A DNA stretch of 29,549 nucleotides from WTXA01 sp964415195. Lineage in GTDB: Bacteria > Bacillota > TC1. Position numbers and translations under genes: made by a program. Below the pieces are notes generated by a model. It saw nothing but the letters and a program-made list of their open reading frames with translations. It did not search any database and was not told the origin of the DNA. Shown in pieces: positions 16,977-24,758 of this stretch. Each line of letters begins with the position of its first letter. Positions within the stretch are counted from its first letter, which is position 1. The stretch covers positions 1-29,549 of the forward strand of contig CAYPYD010000009.1 of the NCBI GenBank assembly GCA_964415195.1, given 5' to 3'.

Positions 16977-17090
16977 TTACCCTTGTACCTGCTTATGCTT
17001 AAGATTTTCGCAAATAACCATTACTTTGCCTTTTCTCTTAATCACTTTACATTTTTCACAAATGGGCTTAACAGATGCTCTAACTTTCAT
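16977..17090 (-). CDS. rpmJ: 50S ribosomal protein L36, zinc form
   Basis: A 37-residue protein, MKVRASVKPICEKCKVIKRK through to KHKQVQG, read directly from the minus strand between infA and rpsM. It has the zinc-ribbon ligands Cys 11, 14, 27 and His 32, so it is the zinc-containing form. Start ATG at 17090 with AAGGAGGG seven bases upstream; stop TAA at 16977. Confidence 0.97.
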   Translation of the reverse strand: MKVRASVKPICEKCKVIKRKGKVMVICENLKHKQVQG

Positions 17091-17108
17091 TATAAACCCT
17101 CCTTATTT

Positions 17109-17327
17109 TTATTTATACCTATAAGTGATACGTCCCTTTGTCAAATCATAGGGAGACAGTTCCAATTTAACTCTGTCTCCAGGCAATATTCTGATGAAAT
17201 TAACTCTAATCTTACCAGATATATGCGCTAAGACTTGATGACCATTATCCAATTCAACTTTAAACATTGCGTTTGGAAGTGAATCTAATATAACACCTTC
17301 AACTTCAATTACATCTTGTTTGGACAC
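17109..17327 (-). CDS. infA: Translation initiation factor IF-1
   Basis: Binds the ribosomal A site and helps IF-2 and IF-3 in start selection. At 72 residues it has the exact family length: an OB fold with IEVEGVILDSLPNAMFKVEL, HISGKIRVNFIRILPGDRV and the end KGRITYRYK. The start is GTG at 17327, decided by AAAGGAGATGAT just upstream. A non-ATG start and a leader with its own promoter suggest that it is not simply read with the genes before it. Confidence 0.97.
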   Translation of the reverse strand: MSKQDVIEVEGVILDSLPNAMFKVELDNGHQVLAHISGKIRVNFIRILPGDRVKLELSPYDLTKGRITYRYK

Positions 17328-17354
17328 TTAATCATCTCCTTTTTATTCTTTTCC

Positions 17355-17384
17355 TGAAACTCCCTTATGTGACGGGCTATTTCA
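17355..17384 (-). promoter_or_regulatory. Leader hairpin upstream of infA
   Basis: On the minus strand TGAAA and CCC pair with GGG and TTTCA, with an internal loop of 3 and 2 bases and a 9-base terminal loop (GTCACATAA). It ends about 28 nt before the infA start and lies after the decayed KOW gene. No T-tract follows, so it is not a terminator. Role unknown; it may shape the infA leader. Confidence 0.35.
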
Positions 17385-17592
17385 CTGTTTGAAGCATTTT
17401 TCTTCGTTGAGTCTTATCATGCAACACATCTCTAATTATACCACTCATTTCGATATGTTTGATATTTTTTTTATTAGGATTGGCTAAATCCCTTTACACA
17501 CCATAAACAACGAAAATAAAACGCTGATCTAATTCAATTTTAAGAACCATTATTTGTGATTCTTGTCTTTACCTAATACTATTTATAAACAT
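17377..17592 (-). pseudogene. Decayed KOW-domain RNA-binding protein gene (ribosomal L14E/L6E/L27E-like)
   Basis: In Clostridia a small KOW-domain protein of roughly 80-100 residues is commonly encoded between map and infA. Here that place has no open frame, but one frame from the ATG at 17592 still shows it: RFIFVVYGV, matching the family's GRxFVVVGV strand, and RDLANPNKKNIKHI, matching the conserved RKLxxPKKKNxKHL, then a helical tail to TAG at 17379-17377. The frame is broken by TAA at 17571-17569 and TAA at 17496-17494. About a dozen codons (the usual DGD-containing middle) are missing between the two matching blocks. Both blocks are in the same frame, so decay is by point change and in-frame loss. 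I judged this by eye against remembered family members. Confidence 0.72.
17435..17443 (-). promoter_or_regulatory. Extended -10 promoter for infA, inside the decayed KOW gene
   Basis: Minus strand TGGTATAAT, perfect -10 with TGn extension, giving a start near 17428 and a leader of about 100 nt to infA. No good -35 at 16-18 nt. It falls in what would be codons 51-53 of the pseudogene. Confidence 0.5.
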
Positions 17593-17595
17593 TCC

Positions 17596-18357
17596 CTACA
17601 ATACAATTTCTTTACCCTTAGTTAGAATAACCGGTTCAGATTCTGTTATTAGTATAGTATGTTCATAATGTGCAGAAGGTTTGTTATCTCTTGTTACAAC
17701 TGTCCATCCATCATCAAGAATGATAATAGATTCAGTACCCATGTTAACCATAGGCTCTATAGCTAAGGTCATACCAGATTCAAGTAGCGGTCCTCTTCCA
17801 GGAGGTCCATAGTTTGGAATTGCCGGGTCTTCATGAAGCTCAGCTCCAATCCCATGTCCAACAAATTCTCTTACTATATAAAAACCTGCCTCGAGAACTA
17901 CTTTTTCTATGCTATGGGAAATATCACCTAAACGATTTCCTGCTTTTGCCATTTTGAAACCTTCATAAAAGCTTTTCTCGGTGATTTCAATCAACCTTGC
18001 TTTTTCTTCTGAAATTGTTCCAACTGCCGCGGTAAAAGCTGCATCTCCGTGGTATCCAAGATAGTATGCACCAACATCAATGCTGACTATCTCTCCCTCC
18101 CTTAGCTTTCTTTTGCTTGGTATGCCGTGAATAACTTGTTCATCAACCGAGGCACATATTGTACGCGGGAAGCCTCCGTAACCTTTAAAGCTTGGCTTGG
18201 CGCCGAGCTCTCTGATTAGTTTCTCTGCTTGATTATCAAGTTCTATCAGGGAGATACCAGGTTCGATAAGTCCCCTTAATTTATCATGAACCAAACCTAC
18301 TATTTTGCCTGCCTCTTTCATTTTTAAAATGCTATCGGAATTCTTAATTGTTATCAA
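17596..18357 (-). CDS. map: Methionine aminopeptidase, type I
   Basis: Removes the initiator methionine from new proteins at the ribosome exit. The 253-residue protein has the five metal ligands in family order: two Asp in SIDVGAYYLGYHGDAAF, His in VGHGIGAELHEDP, Glu in LAIEPM, and Glu in HYEHTILIT. The start is TTG at 18357 with GAAGGGG eight bases upstream, which overlaps the adk stop region; the longer frame from 18378 has no site. Downstream it is followed by the decayed KOW gene. Confidence 0.95.
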   Translation of the reverse strand: MITIKNSDSILKMKEAGKIVGLVHDKLRGLIEPGISLIELDNQAEKLIRELGAKPSFKGYGGFPRTICASVDEQVIHGIPSKRKLREGEIVSIDVGAYYLGYHGDAAFTAAVGTISEEKARLIEITEKSFYEGFKMAKAGNRLGDISHSIEKVVLEAGFYIVREFVGHGIGAELHEDPAIPNYGPPGRGPLLESGMTLAIEPMVNMGTESIIILDDGWTVVTRDNKPSAHYEHTILITESEPVILTKGKEIVL

Positions 18358-18362
18358 TATAA

Positions 18363-19007
18363 TTACCCCTTCAAACAAGCTAATATAGCTTTGGTTGCTT
18401 CTGTTACATCCACATCGCCTTTTATATTACATAATAATTTCTTATCCTCATAATACTTTATTAAAGGTTTTGTTTTTTCCTCATATATGTTAAGTCTATT
18501 AACAACTGTCTTGTCATTGTCATCTTCTCTAACACTTAATGTGTAATCACAGTAATCACACACGCCCTTATTCTTTGGAGGATTAGTTATAAGGTTAAAA
18601 GAAGCACCGCAGTTCTTACATAACAGTCTTTTACTCAGTCTGCCGATAATTACATTAGAGTCGACATCAAGATTGATTACTCTATCCAACTTACAACCTA
18701 GATTCTCAAGTAACATGTCCAAGGCATAACCCTGTCCAATAGTTCTTGGATAACCATCAATTATAAAGCCTTTTTTGCAATCATCTTTTTTCAATCTTCT
18801 CGCAACAATTCTATTTGTTAAATCATCTGGTACCAGCTGACCTTTATTAATTGCTAGCTGCAGCTCGTTACCTAATTCATCATTGATCTCCATAGCTTGT
18901 CTGAAAATATCTCCAGAGGAAATATGCGGTATTTGGTATTCTCTAGCTAATATTTTAGCCTGAGTTCCCTTACCTGAGCCAGGAGGTCCCATAATTAAAA
19001 GGAACAT
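18363..19007 (-). CDS. adk: Adenylate kinase, zinc-lid form
   Basis: Interconverts ATP + AMP and two ADP. 214 residues, P-loop GPPGSGKGT (7-15), AMP-binding SSGDIFR, GYPRT, and a lid domain with four cysteines (130, 133, 150, 153) in two C-x2-C pairs, the structural zinc site of Gram-positive long-form Adk. The ATG shares one base with the secY stop (TAATG), so translation is coupled. Its place after secY is conserved in Firmicutes. Confidence 0.97.
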   Translation of the reverse strand: MFLLIMGPPGSGKGTQAKILAREYQIPHISSGDIFRQAMEINDELGNELQLAINKGQLVPDDLTNRIVARRLKKDDCKKGFIIDGYPRTIGQGYALDMLLENLGCKLDRVINLDVDSNVIIGRLSKRLLCKNCGASFNLITNPPKNKGVCDYCDYTLSVREDDNDKTVVNRLNIYEEKTKPLIKYYEDKKLLCNIKGDVDVTEATKAILACLKG

Positions 19008-20284
19008 TATTTCATAAATCCTTGATAGTGTCTGATTAGTAATTGTGACTCCATTTGTTTCATAGTGTCCAATGCTACTCCAACTGCAATCAACAAACTT
19101 GTTCCTCCAAATTGCAGAGAAGCTCCACCGACCAAGCCTCCAAGGATATTAGGTATTACTGCAACAATTGCCAAGAAAAAAGCACCGAACAAAGTTATTC
19201 TGTTTAGTATTTTTCCAAAAGCTTCCGCTGTAGGTCTACCTGGTCTTATTCCGGGAATAAATCCTCCATTTTTTTTCAAGTTATCAGCTACATCATTAAT
19301 GTTAAAAGCGATAATTGAATAAAAGAATGTAAAGGCAATAATAAATAAAATATAAAACAATGTATATATAGGAGTGTTTACACCCAACCATTTTTGAAAG
19401 AAAGTTGCAACATTACTACCACTAAAAAACATTGATATTATAGTTCCTGGAAGTACTAAAATTGATGAAGCAAAGATAATTGGAATAACTCCAGCTTGGT
19501 TCAGCTTCATTGGAATGAAACTGCTTTGTCCACCATAAATTTTTCTGCCTACTACTTTCTTTGCATAATGTATTGGCACTTTACGTTCACCTTGTGTAAC
19601 GATAATTATACCAATAACTGCAAGCAATAATGTAATAGGCAATAGGATAGATAAATAGAATTGCAAGTCCTTGTAGAATACATCTCCTGTACCCATAAAA
19701 GTACCTAATACAGTGCTAATACTTGATGGAATCTTCGCTATAATACCTATGAAGATTATCAAGGAAATTCCGTTTCCAATTCCTTTTTCATTGATTTGTT
19801 CACCTAACCACATCAACAACATTGTTCCGGCTGTTAAAGTGGCGATGCTAACAATCCAAGTATAAGCAGAAGGAACTAGGAAAGCATTGTAGGAATTTAT
19901 AAAAATTGTAATACCTACAGCCTGTACTAAAGCTAACATTACGGTCATGTATCTAGTCCATTGTTTTATCTTGTTTTGGTCATCCTTGGAAATTTCTTTT
20001 AGTTTTTCAAATGCTGCAGTCAACAATGTCATGATGATAGAAGCATTGATGTATGGAGTTATGGATAATGCAAATATTGTAAATCTGCTTAGTGATCCAC
20101 CTGAAAATGTATCTATGATACTTAGTATTCCATTGTTATTGAATACTTTGGTTAATATTTCAGGATTAACCCCAGGTACTGGTATGTATGATCCGAAACG
20201 AACAAGTAAAAGTATCAATAAAGTAAAGATAATCTTACTTCTGATTTCTTTTACTTTTAAAGCATTTACAACAGTTTCCAACAT
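19007..20284 (-). CDS. secY: Preprotein translocase channel subunit SecY
   Basis: Forms the membrane channel through which SecA (also in this window) drives exported proteins and into which membrane proteins are inserted. 425 residues with ten hydrophobic segments; starts with FTLLILLLVRFGSYIPVPGV, the typical first helix and plug approach, and contains the cytoplasmic loop IIVTQGERKVPIHYAKK and later IPGIRPGRPTAE. Start ATG lies 1 nt after the rplO stop, so it is translationally coupled. Confidence 0.97.
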   Translation of the reverse strand: MLETVVNALKVKEIRSKIIFTLLILLLVRFGSYIPVPGVNPEILTKVFNNNGILSIIDTFSGGSLSRFTIFALSITPYINASIIMTLLTAAFEKLKEISKDDQNKIKQWTRYMTVMLALVQAVGITIFINSYNAFLVPSAYTWIVSIATLTAGTMLLMWLGEQINEKGIGNGISLIIFIGIIAKIPSSISTVLGTFMGTGDVFYKDLQFYLSILLPITLLLAVIGIIIVTQGERKVPIHYAKKVVGRKIYGGQSSFIPMKLNQAGVIPIIFASSILVLPGTIISMFFSGSNVATFFQKWLGVNTPIYTLFYILFIIAFTFFYSIIAFNINDVADNLKKNGGFIPGIRPGRPTAEAFGKILNRITLFGAFFLAIVAVIPNILGGLVGGASLQFGGTSLLIAVGVALDTMKQMESQLLIRHYQGFMK

Positions 20285-20285
20285 G

Positions 20286-20726
20286 TTAGATTACCTCTAC
20301 TTTTCCTCCGGCAGCTTCAATTTTAGCTTTTGCTGATTCACTGACAATAGCGCATTGTACTGTTAGTGCTTTAGTAAGTTCTCCGTTGCCTAGAATTTTT
20401 ATTCCACTTAAAGTTTTGTTTACTAATCTTTTGCTAAGAATATCTTCAGCTGTAACAACTGAGCCATTTTCAAATGCATTTAATGCACCTACATTTACTA
20501 TCGCATAATTCTTTGCGAATATATTTGTAAAACCTCTTTTAGGAACTCTTCTGATCAAAGGCATTTGTCCACCTTCAAAGCCGACTCTGCGACTATATCC
20601 AGATCTTGACTTTTGACCATCTTGTCCTCTGCCTGAACGCCCGCCAGTTCCTGAACCGATACCTCTACCGATTCTTTTAGAAACTTTCTTGGCTCCTATT
20701 CCAGGGCTTAATTCATGAAGTTTCAT
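20286..20726 (-). CDS. rplO: 50S ribosomal protein L15
   Basis: Late-assembly protein of the 50S subunit. 146 residues: N-terminus MKLHELSPGIGAKKVSKRIGRG, a Gly/Arg-rich extended arm (GSGTGGRSGRGQDGQKSR) that threads into 23S rRNA, and a globular end starting GFEGGQMPLIRRVPKRGF. Site AGGAGG upstream; 10 nt after rpmD and 1 nt before secY. Confidence 0.97.
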   Translation of the reverse strand: MKLHELSPGIGAKKVSKRIGRGIGSGTGGRSGRGQDGQKSRSGYSRRVGFEGGQMPLIRRVPKRGFTNIFAKNYAIVNVGALNAFENGSVVTAEDILSKRLVNKTLSGIKILGNGELTKALTVQCAIVSESAKAKIEAAGGKVEVI

Positions 20727-20736
20727 GCTAAACCTC

Positions 20737-20916
20737 CTATATTTCTTCTGTTTTCACCAAATGGGCTACTTTGTTAATTTTACCTTCGATATCTGGTGTC
20801 ATCTTTTGTATTACAGTGCTACTAATCTTACCTAAGCCTAGTGCTTTTACTGTATCTTTTTGTCTTTGTGTTTGGCCGATGACACTTTTAACTAAAGTTA
20901 TTTTTACTTCTTTCAT
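20737..20916 (-). CDS. rpmD: 50S ribosomal protein L30
   Basis: 59 residues, MKEVKITLVKSVIGQTQRQK then LGLGKISSTVIQ, the full short bacterial L30. I start at ATG 20916, with AGGAGG six bases upstream; the frame is open 54 bases further up but that part overlaps rpsE and has no site. 10 nt gaps on both sides. Confidence 0.96.
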   Translation of the reverse strand: MKEVKITLVKSVIGQTQRQKDTVKALGLGKISSTVIQKMTPDIEGKINKVAHLVKTEEI

Positions 20917-20926
20917 GTCCGACCTC

Positions 20927-21424
20927 CTATTTCCAAAGTTCTTCAATAGTTTTACCACGTAGTCTTGCAACTTCTCCAGCTCTCTTCAATGAAGCTAGCC
21001 CTGCGATTGTTGCGTAAACCATGTTGTTTTTATTTGAAGAACCTTGTGATTTTGTTAAAATGTTTTTAATTCCTGCTAACTCTAGAACTGAACGGGCAGG
21101 TCCGCCTGCAATTACTCCAGTACCACCTGCAGCTGGTTTCATCCAAACTGCTCCAGCACCGAACTTGCCAACAACTTCATGAGGAATTGTTGTGTTAACA
21201 ATAGGCACATGAATAATGTTCTTTTTTGCATCTTCAACAGCTTTCTTGATAGCTGTAGGAACTTCTTGGGCTTTGCCATGTCCTACGCCAACTCTTCCTT
21301 CGCCGTCGCCGATAACTACTAAAGCACTAAAGCTAAAGCGGCGTCCACCTTTAACAACTTTAGCTACTCTATTAATATTTACTACTTTTTCAGTAAATTC
21401 TTGTTTTTTATCTTCAGCGTGCAC
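20927..21424 (-). CDS. rpsE: 30S ribosomal protein S5
   Basis: Small-subunit protein at the mRNA entry, important for accuracy. 165 residues: N-terminal double-stranded RNA-binding domain (VVNINRVAKVVKGGRRFSFSALVVIGD) and C-terminal domain with TTIPHEVVGKFGAGAVWMKPA and the GTGVIAGGPARSVLELAG loop. The start is GTG at 21424 with AAAGGAGG seven bases away. Confidence 0.97.
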   Translation of the reverse strand: MHAEDKKQEFTEKVVNINRVAKVVKGGRRFSFSALVVIGDGEGRVGVGHGKAQEVPTAIKKAVEDAKKNIIHVPIVNTTIPHEVVGKFGAGAVWMKPAAGGTGVIAGGPARSVLELAGIKNILTKSQGSSNKNNMVYATIAGLASLKRAGEVARLRGKTIEELWK

Positions 21425-21441
21425 GTTTTTCCCTCCTTTGG

Positions 21442-21795
21442 TTAAAATTCTAATCCGCCTTCTCTTGCTCCATCAGCCAAGGCTTGTACTCTTCCGTGGT
21501 ATATATAACCACTTCTGTCGAATACTACAGCTTTAACACCAGCTGCTATTGCTTTTTCTGCTATAAGTTTTCCAACTCTAGTAGCAGTTTCCTTGTTTGA
21601 AGTTCCGTCTTTAATTTCTAAAGAAGTAGCAGCAACCAAAGTATTTTGTGCAACATCATCGATGATTTGAGCATGGATATGTCTTAAGCTTCTAAAAACA
21701 CAAAGTCTTGGATATTCAGCTGTTCCACTGATTTTATTTCTTATTCTTCTATGTTTCTTTGAACGAATTTCTTTTCTATCAATATTTTTAATCAA
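21442..21795 (-). CDS. rplR: 50S ribosomal protein L18
   Basis: Binds 5S rRNA in the central protuberance with L5. 117 residues; N-terminal basic tail RKEIRSKKHRRIRNKISGTAEYPRLCVFRS, middle HIHAQIIDD, and end FDRSGYIYHGRVQALADGAREGGLEF. 20 nt after rplF, 17 nt before rpsE. Confidence 0.97.
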   Translation of the reverse strand: MIKNIDRKEIRSKKHRRIRNKISGTAEYPRLCVFRSLRHIHAQIIDDVAQNTLVAATSLEIKDGTSNKETATRVGKLIAEKAIAAGVKAVVFDRSGYIYHGRVQALADGAREGGLEF

Positions 21796-21815
21796 AACAC
21801 TTACTCCTTTCTTAT

Positions 21816-22355
21816 CTATTTGGAGCCAGTTTTACCGACTTTTCTCTTAACCTGCTCAGTACTGTACTTGATACCTTTGCCTTTGTATGGCTCTGGTGGT
21901 CTTACTTTACGTACGTTTGCAGCGAAAGCTCCGACAACTTGCTTATCTATACCAGAGATAATAATTTTCGTAGGTTGTGGAACCTCGACACTAAGATCTT
22001 TCGGTATTTCCATTACGACTGGGTGAGAATAACCTGCATTGATAACTAAATTGCCATCAGACAAGCTTGATTTGTAACCAACACCAATCATTTCTAATTC
22101 TTTTGTAAATTTAGTGCTTACACCACTAACCATGTTAGCAATCAATGCTCTAGTCAATCCGTGTAATGCTCTATTATCTTTACTGTTATTAGGTCTTGCA
22201 ACTTTTAATATGCCATCTTCTAATGTGATGATCATATTGCTGTTGAAAGTGTATTCCAATTGTCCATGTGGTCCCTTAACTGATACAAAAGTGCCTTCAA
22301 TTTTTACTTCGACACCTGCTGGTACAACCACTGGAGCATTTCCTATTCTTGACAT
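21816..22355 (-). CDS. rplF: 50S ribosomal protein L6
   Basis: Binds 23S rRNA near the sarcin-ricin loop and factor-binding site. 179 residues with the two repeated alpha/beta domains; begins MSRIGNAPVVVPAGVEVKI and ends with the motif VRPPEPYKGKGIKY. Start ATG with AAGGAGG-like site. Confidence 0.98.
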   Translation of the reverse strand: MSRIGNAPVVVPAGVEVKIEGTFVSVKGPHGQLEYTFNSNMIITLEDGILKVARPNNSKDNRALHGLTRALIANMVSGVSTKFTKELEMIGVGYKSSLSDGNLVINAGYSHPVVMEIPKDLSVEVPQPTKIIISGIDKQVVGAFAANVRKVRPPEPYKGKGIKYSTEQVKRKVGKTGSK

Positions 22356-22374
22356 ATCTTTTCCTCCTTATGGT

Positions 22375-22776
22375 TTACCAAACATAGCAGAGAACTTCTC
22401 CGCCCATGCCTTCTCTTCTAGCTTTTTTATCAGTCATTATTCCTTGCGATGTGGAAAGTACTGCTACTCCCAAACCTCCAAGAACTTTTGGTATATCTTC
22501 CTTGCCTACATAAACTCTAAGGCTCGGTTTGCTTATTCTCTTAAGACCAGAAATTACTCTAGTTTTTTGATCATATTTTAAATAAACACGAATATTTTTC
22601 TTTACAGTTTCTTCTTCCTTAATTACTTCAAAATCTTTGATGAATCCTTCATCTTTCAATATTTGTGTTAAAGAAAGTTTGATGTTTGAAGCCGGAATAT
22701 CCACTGACTTCTTCATTGCTGTATTCGCATTACGTACTCTTGTTAAAAAATCCGCTATAGGATCTGTCATTACCAT
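22375..22776 (-). CDS. rpsH: 30S ribosomal protein S8
   Basis: Central 16S rRNA-binding protein. 133 residues: DPIADFLTRVRNANTA at the start, KPSLRVYVGKEDIPKVLGGLGVAVLSTSQGIMTDKKAR at the end in two conserved pieces. I keep the first ATG (MVMTDP), because AAAGGAGG stands seven bases before it. S8 represses the spc operon at rplE in some bacteria; no such site was recognised here. Confidence 0.97.
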   Translation of the reverse strand: MVMTDPIADFLTRVRNANTAMKKSVDIPASNIKLSLTQILKDEGFIKDFEVIKEEETVKKNIRVYLKYDQKTRVISGLKRISKPSLRVYVGKEDIPKVLGGLGVAVLSTSQGIMTDKKARREGMGGEVLCYVW

Positions 22777-22803
22777 TTAAAAACCTCCTTTCAAAGTTTA
22801 TGC

Positions 22804-22989
22804 TTACCAACTAGCTTTTCTTACTCCTGGTAATTCTCCTTGGCTTGCATGTTTTCTGAAACATATTCTGCAGATACCAAATTTTCTCATATAAGCATGT
22901 GGTCTTCCGCAGATTTTACAACGATTGTATGCTTGTACTTGAAATTTAGGAGTTCTCTTTTGACTTACTTTTAACGATGTTTTAGCCAT
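22804..22989 (-). CDS. rpsZ: 30S ribosomal protein S14, zinc-binding type Z
   Basis: Head protein of the 30S subunit. At 61 residues this is the short zinc form with Cys 24, 27, 40 and 43 (CKIC...CRIC) and end GELPGVRKASW, not the long zinc-free S14. 11 nt after rplE. A zinc-free copy used in zinc shortage, as in Bacillus, is not in the window. Confidence 0.97.
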   Translation of the reverse strand: MAKTSLKVSQKRTPKFQVQAYNRCKICGRPHAYMRKFGICRICFRKHASQGELPGVRKASW

Positions 22990-23000
22990 TATTATCCTCC

Positions 23001-23543
23001 TTATTGTTTAGCAAAAGGAGTGCCGAATTTTACGAGCAGCTCTTTTGCTTCTTCATCTGTTTTTGCTGTTGTGATGAAAGTTATATTCATACCTCTCATT
23101 TTATCAACTTTGTCATATTCTATTTCAGGGAAAATCAATTGTTCTTTGATTCCTACAGTATAGTTTCCTCTACCATCGAATCCATTGTTTGAAATTCCTT
23201 TAAAATCACGAACCCTTGGCAAGGAAGCGTTAACAAAACGATCCAAGAACTCATACATTCTATCCCCTCTTAATGTTACCTTAACACCAATAGGCATACC
23301 TTCTCTTAACTTGAAAGTAGCTATTGATTTTTTAGCCTTGGTAATTATAGGTTTTTGTCCTGAAATTTGAGTTATTTCACTAACAACACTTTCTAATGCT
23401 TTTGAATTATGTACTGCTTCACCAACACCTACGTTAATAACAATTTTATTCATTTTTGGAACCATGTTTACGTTCTTATATGAAAATTGTTCCATCATAG
23501 CAGGTATTATATCTTTTTTGTACAAATCTTTTAATCTAGCCAA
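23001..23543 (-). CDS. rplE: 50S ribosomal protein L5
   Basis: 5S rRNA-binding protein of the central protuberance that also contacts the P-site tRNA and S13. 180 residues, starting MARLKDLYKK, with KIVINVGVGEAVHNSK and GQKPIITKAKKSIATFKLREGMPIG. The start is TTG at 23543, with GGAGG eight bases upstream. Confidence 0.97.
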   Translation of the reverse strand: MARLKDLYKKDIIPAMMEQFSYKNVNMVPKMNKIVINVGVGEAVHNSKALESVVSEITQISGQKPIITKAKKSIATFKLREGMPIGVKVTLRGDRMYEFLDRFVNASLPRVRDFKGISNNGFDGRGNYTVGIKEQLIFPEIEYDKVDKMRGMNITFITTAKTDEEAKELLVKFGTPFAKQ

Positions 23544-23559
23544 TATAGGGTCCTCCTTC

Positions 23560-23880
23560 CTACACTAATTCTTTTTCGCATTTTTTACAAACACGAGTTT
23601 TCTTGTCTCCGTCTATTTTTTGTCCGTAACGAACGCCCCTTTTGCAAGATGGGCAATATAGAAGAACATTTGAAGCATCGATTGGTGCTTCTTTTTCTAA
23701 GATTCCACCTTGTGGATTCTTTTGTGTGCCTTTAGTATGTTTCTTAATTAAATTTACGCCTTCAACTAATACTTTTCCAGTTGTTGGATAACTTACAAGA
23801 ACCTTACCTGTTTTCTTTTTATCTTTACCAGAGATTATTTCTACCTTATCTCCTTTTTTAACATGTAAATTAGATGCCAT
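23560..23880 (-). CDS. rplX: 50S ribosomal protein L24 with zinc-ribbon end
   Basis: An assembly-initiating 23S rRNA-binding protein. 106 residues: N-terminal KOW fold (KKGDKVEIISGKDKKKTGKV), the KHTKGTQKNPQGGI loop, and a C-terminal four-cysteine ribbon (Cys 76, 79, 98, 101). The ribbon is common in Firmicutes L24 and probably binds zinc. 18 nt after rplN. Confidence 0.97.
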   Translation of the reverse strand: MASNLHVKKGDKVEIISGKDKKKTGKVLVSYPTTGKVLVEGVNLIKKHTKGTQKNPQGGILEKEAPIDASNVLLYCPSCKRGVRYGQKIDGDKKTRVCKKCEKELV

Positions 23881-23898
23881 TATTTCACCTCCACTATT

Positions 23899-24267
23899 CT
23901 ACAGAACTTCTGGGGCTAAAGAAACAATTTTCATGTAGTTCTTTTCCCTAAGTTCTCTAGCTACAGGCCCAAAGATACGTGTTCCTTTTGGAGTTCCGTC
24001 GTCTTTGATAAGTACAGCAGCATTCTCATTGAACTTGATAAATGAACCATCGGCTCTTTGTATCTGATAAACAGTTCTAACAACTACAGCTTTTACTACA
24101 TCACCTTTTTTAACAACTCCTCCTGGTGTTGCTTGTTTGACTGCGCAAACAATAACATCACCAATAGACGCGCTTCTTCTTTTAGAGCCTCCAAGAACAC
24201 GAATGCATAATAGCTCTTTCGCTCCTGTATTATCCCCAACTTTTAATCTGGTTTCTTGTTGGATCAT
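23899..24267 (-). CDS. rplN: 50S ribosomal protein L14
   Basis: Interface protein that forms a bridge with 16S rRNA. 122 residues, exactly the family length: MIQQETRLKVGDNTGAKE, VVRTVYQIQRADGSFIKFNENAAV and end KIVSLAPEVL. ATG start with AAGGAGG-like site; 20 nt after rpsQ. Confidence 0.98.
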   Translation of the reverse strand: MIQQETRLKVGDNTGAKELLCIRVLGGSKRRSASIGDVIVCAVKQATPGGVVKKGDVVKAVVVRTVYQIQRADGSFIKFNENAAVLIKDDGTPKGTRIFGPVARELREKNYMKIVSLAPEVL

Positions 24268-24287
24268 TTTATACCCTCCTTATAACA

Positions 24288-24551
24288 CTAAACTCTTTTG
24301 CCTTTTTCAAGTATTTCAATTACTCGAAAACGTTTGTCTTTTGAAAGAGGACGTGTTTCCATTATTTTAATTTTATCTCCTACTAAACATTCATTTAATT
24401 CGTCGTGCGCTTTGAACTTTGTAGACACTCTATAACGCTTGTGATAAATTGGGTGCTTTTTAAAAGTCTCAATTTTAACAACAACTGTCTTGTCCATTTT
24501 GTCGCTGACTACAATACCTGTTCTGGTTTTTCGGCTTGTATTTCTTTCCAA
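24288..24551 (-). CDS. rpsQ: 30S ribosomal protein S17
   Basis: Primary 16S rRNA-binding OB-fold protein. 87 residues with RKTRTGIVVSDKMDKTVVV, the KHPIYHKRYRVSTKFKAHDE loop and GDKIKIMETRPLSKDKRFRV. The start is TTG at 24551, decided by AGGAGG eight bases upstream. Confidence 0.97.
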   Translation of the reverse strand: MERNTSRKTRTGIVVSDKMDKTVVVKIETFKKHPIYHKRYRVSTKFKAHDELNECLVGDKIKIMETRPLSKDKRFRVIEILEKGKRV

Positions 24552-24566
24552 GAGTATTTCCTCCTT

Positions 24567-24758
24567 TTACTGATTTTCGTTTTCAGTTAAAATCGTTTTT
24601 GCTCTTGCAATTTCTTTTTTAACCTCACTAATGCGCATTGGATTAGTTAATTGCGCTGTTGCTGCTTGGAATCTTAGATTCAACAGCTCCTTTTTAAGAT
24701 TATTTATCGTAGATACAAGTTCATTATTTGAAAACTTACGCATATCTTTATTTTTCAT
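24567..24758 (-). CDS. rpmC: 50S ribosomal protein L29
   Basis: Small helical-hairpin protein near the peptide exit, part of the trigger-factor and SRP docking site. 63 residues starting MKNKDMRKFSNNEL and holding LRFQAATAQLTNPMRI. I start at ATG 24758 with GGTGGTGA upstream; the in-frame TTG 15 bases earlier lies where the ribosome-binding site is. Start overlaps rplP by 11 nt. Confidence 0.95.
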   Translation of the reverse strand: MKNKDMRKFSNNELVSTINNLKKELLNLRFQAATAQLTNPMRISEVKKEIARAKTILTENENQ

